Source: an uncultured Coriobacteriaceae bacterium
GTDB lineage: Bacteria; Actinomycetota; Coriobacteriia; Coriobacteriales; UMGS124
Length of the DNA stretch: 21,347 nucleotides
Reading direction: 5' to 3'
Assembly: GCA_900539345.1 (NCBI GenBank)
Contig: UQBS01000053.1
Coordinates: 1 to 21,347 of the forward strand
Shown one piece after another: positions 20,660 to 21,347 of this stretch (position 1 is the first letter of the stretch; each line of letters begins with the position of its first letter). Under the pieces are notes generated by a model, which had not been told where the DNA came from, did not search any database, and saw only the letters and a program-made list of their open reading frames with translations. A program made the position numbers and the translations under genes.

Positions 20660-21347
20660 TCAGTCCGCAAGCAGTTGGCTCAGCATGAGCTGCCTGTTGT
20701 CCATAAACAGCTTCGTGACCTGGTAGCTCCCCGTTTCCTCATACTCACATGCATGAATTGCGCCATCATCGAAGCAGAGAATCTCCGCACCAGGAATTGC
20801 CAATAGAATGGGGGAATGTGTGGCTATGAAAAACTGCGAGCCTTCCTGCGCGCACCTGTACATCTCGGCTAGCAGCGAGAGCTGCCTTTGTGGAGACAAC
20901 GCCGCTTCGGGCTCGTCGAAAAAATAGAGCCCATCAGACTGAAAGTTGCTCTCGGAGAATTTCAAGAAGCTCTCCCCATGCGATTGACGATGATAGCCAA
21001 CCGAAGAGTGCTTCTTATCAACGTATTCTTCCTCTTGAGTCGCAACGTTGTAGAAACTCTCAGCCCTCAGGAAAAAGCCCCACTCCTCTCTCCTCATCGA
21101 CTTATGTTCCACAATCGCATCGCAAAGCTCTGAGTGGGTGTCCCGTGTGGAAAACGCATAGCTCTTCGTTCCCCCTTCTGGGTTGAACCCATGCGCAATC
21201 GCGATTGCCTCCAAGAGCGTCGATTTGCCGCTTCCGTTTTCACCGACAAAGAACGTAATTCGTTTGTTGAAATCAATCGCGTCAATGCCTTTCTCTCTGT
21301 TAGACCACCGTTGACATAAGTTGTCCGCCCCCGCCGGTAGGATGCCC
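20660..21347 (-). CDS. AAA-family ATPase, 5' end beyond the window
   Basis: An ABC-like/AAA_21-type ATPase, about 228 residues visible, cut by the right edge; the start codon is not in the window and perhaps 20-30 residues are missing. Visible motifs in order are Walker A GENGSGKSTLLEAIA (just inside the edge), the signature-like SHGESFL, Walker B GLYFFDEPEAALS and the switch histidine in IATHSPILL. FNPEGGTKSYAFSTRDTHSE after Walker A and FFLRAESFYNVA are typical of a widespread group of small stand-alone ATPases. Relatives include OLD/RecF-like proteins, with some in defence loci, but this short form has no TOPRIM nuclease. The reading frame is open through the edge. It is the first visible gene of the likely operon with the 481- and 89-residue proteins. 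Confidence 0.85.
   Translation of the reverse strand, partial: GILPAGADNLCQRWSNREKGIDAIDFNKRITFFVGENGSGKSTLLEAIAIAHGFNPEGGTKSYAFSTRDTHSELCDAIVEHKSMRREEWGFFLRAESFYNVATQEEEYVDKKHSSVGYHRQSHGESFLKFSESNFQSDGLYFFDEPEAALSPQRQLSLLAEMYRCAQEGSQFFIATHSPILLAIPGAEILCFDDGAIHACEYEETGSYQVTKLFMDNRQLMLSQLLAD

Overview
The window is GC-rich, gene-dense bacterial chromosome. Its gene content (an isolated type 2 argC, a MocR regulator, a peptide ABC importer with a Tat-type binding protein, an L-cysteine desulfidase) and GC-rich third codon positions suggest a high-GC actinobacterium, most likely a gut Coriobacteriia (Collinsella/Olsenella-like). That placement is inferred from style only; no rRNA or other marker gene is present. 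I see no tRNA, rRNA, CRISPR array, insertion sequence or prophage. Most genes lie on the minus strand.

Left part (1-6468, minus strand): a DEDDh 3'-5' exonuclease follows an unrecognised 324-residue protein. Next come argC, a MocR-type GntR/aminotransferase regulator whose linker holds six 12-residue repeats, tcdA (tRNA t6A dehydratase), and a YbjQ-family protein. A short divergent promoter region with overlapping -10 boxes separates YbjQ from the plus-strand genes.

Middle (6560-9104, plus strand): a small unknown gene is coupled to a frameshifted DUF4160 gene. After a 475-base near-empty stretch come a threonine-aldolase-family enzyme and a small protein with a His/Cys-rich patch and a coiled coil. 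An approximately 88-bp element downstream of that gene also occurs downstream of the exonuclease gene, 9 kb away and in the same orientation.

Right-centre (9295-18054, minus strand): a HypA-like zinc-finger protein lacking the usual Met-His-Glu nickel terminus, a complete Opp/Dpp-type peptide importer (binding protein, two permeases, two ATPases) with an intercistronic terminator after the binding-protein gene, an L-cysteine desulfidase, and a HAD phosphatase. Peptide import next to cysteine breakdown to pyruvate, ammonia and sulfide suggests amino-acid fermentation.

Right end (18414-21347): a stand-alone Fic-domain protein converges on two unrecognised proteins (89 and 481 residues) and an AAA ATPase cut by the window edge. 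This is the most accessory-looking part.

The least expected signal is a set of degenerate duplications around gene ends: three 38/39-bp copies of the desulfidase tail, three 21-bp copies across the HypA-like stop codon, and the dispersed 88-bp element that preserves a short peptide ending. No convincing complete new system is proven here; the candidates are stated with tests.
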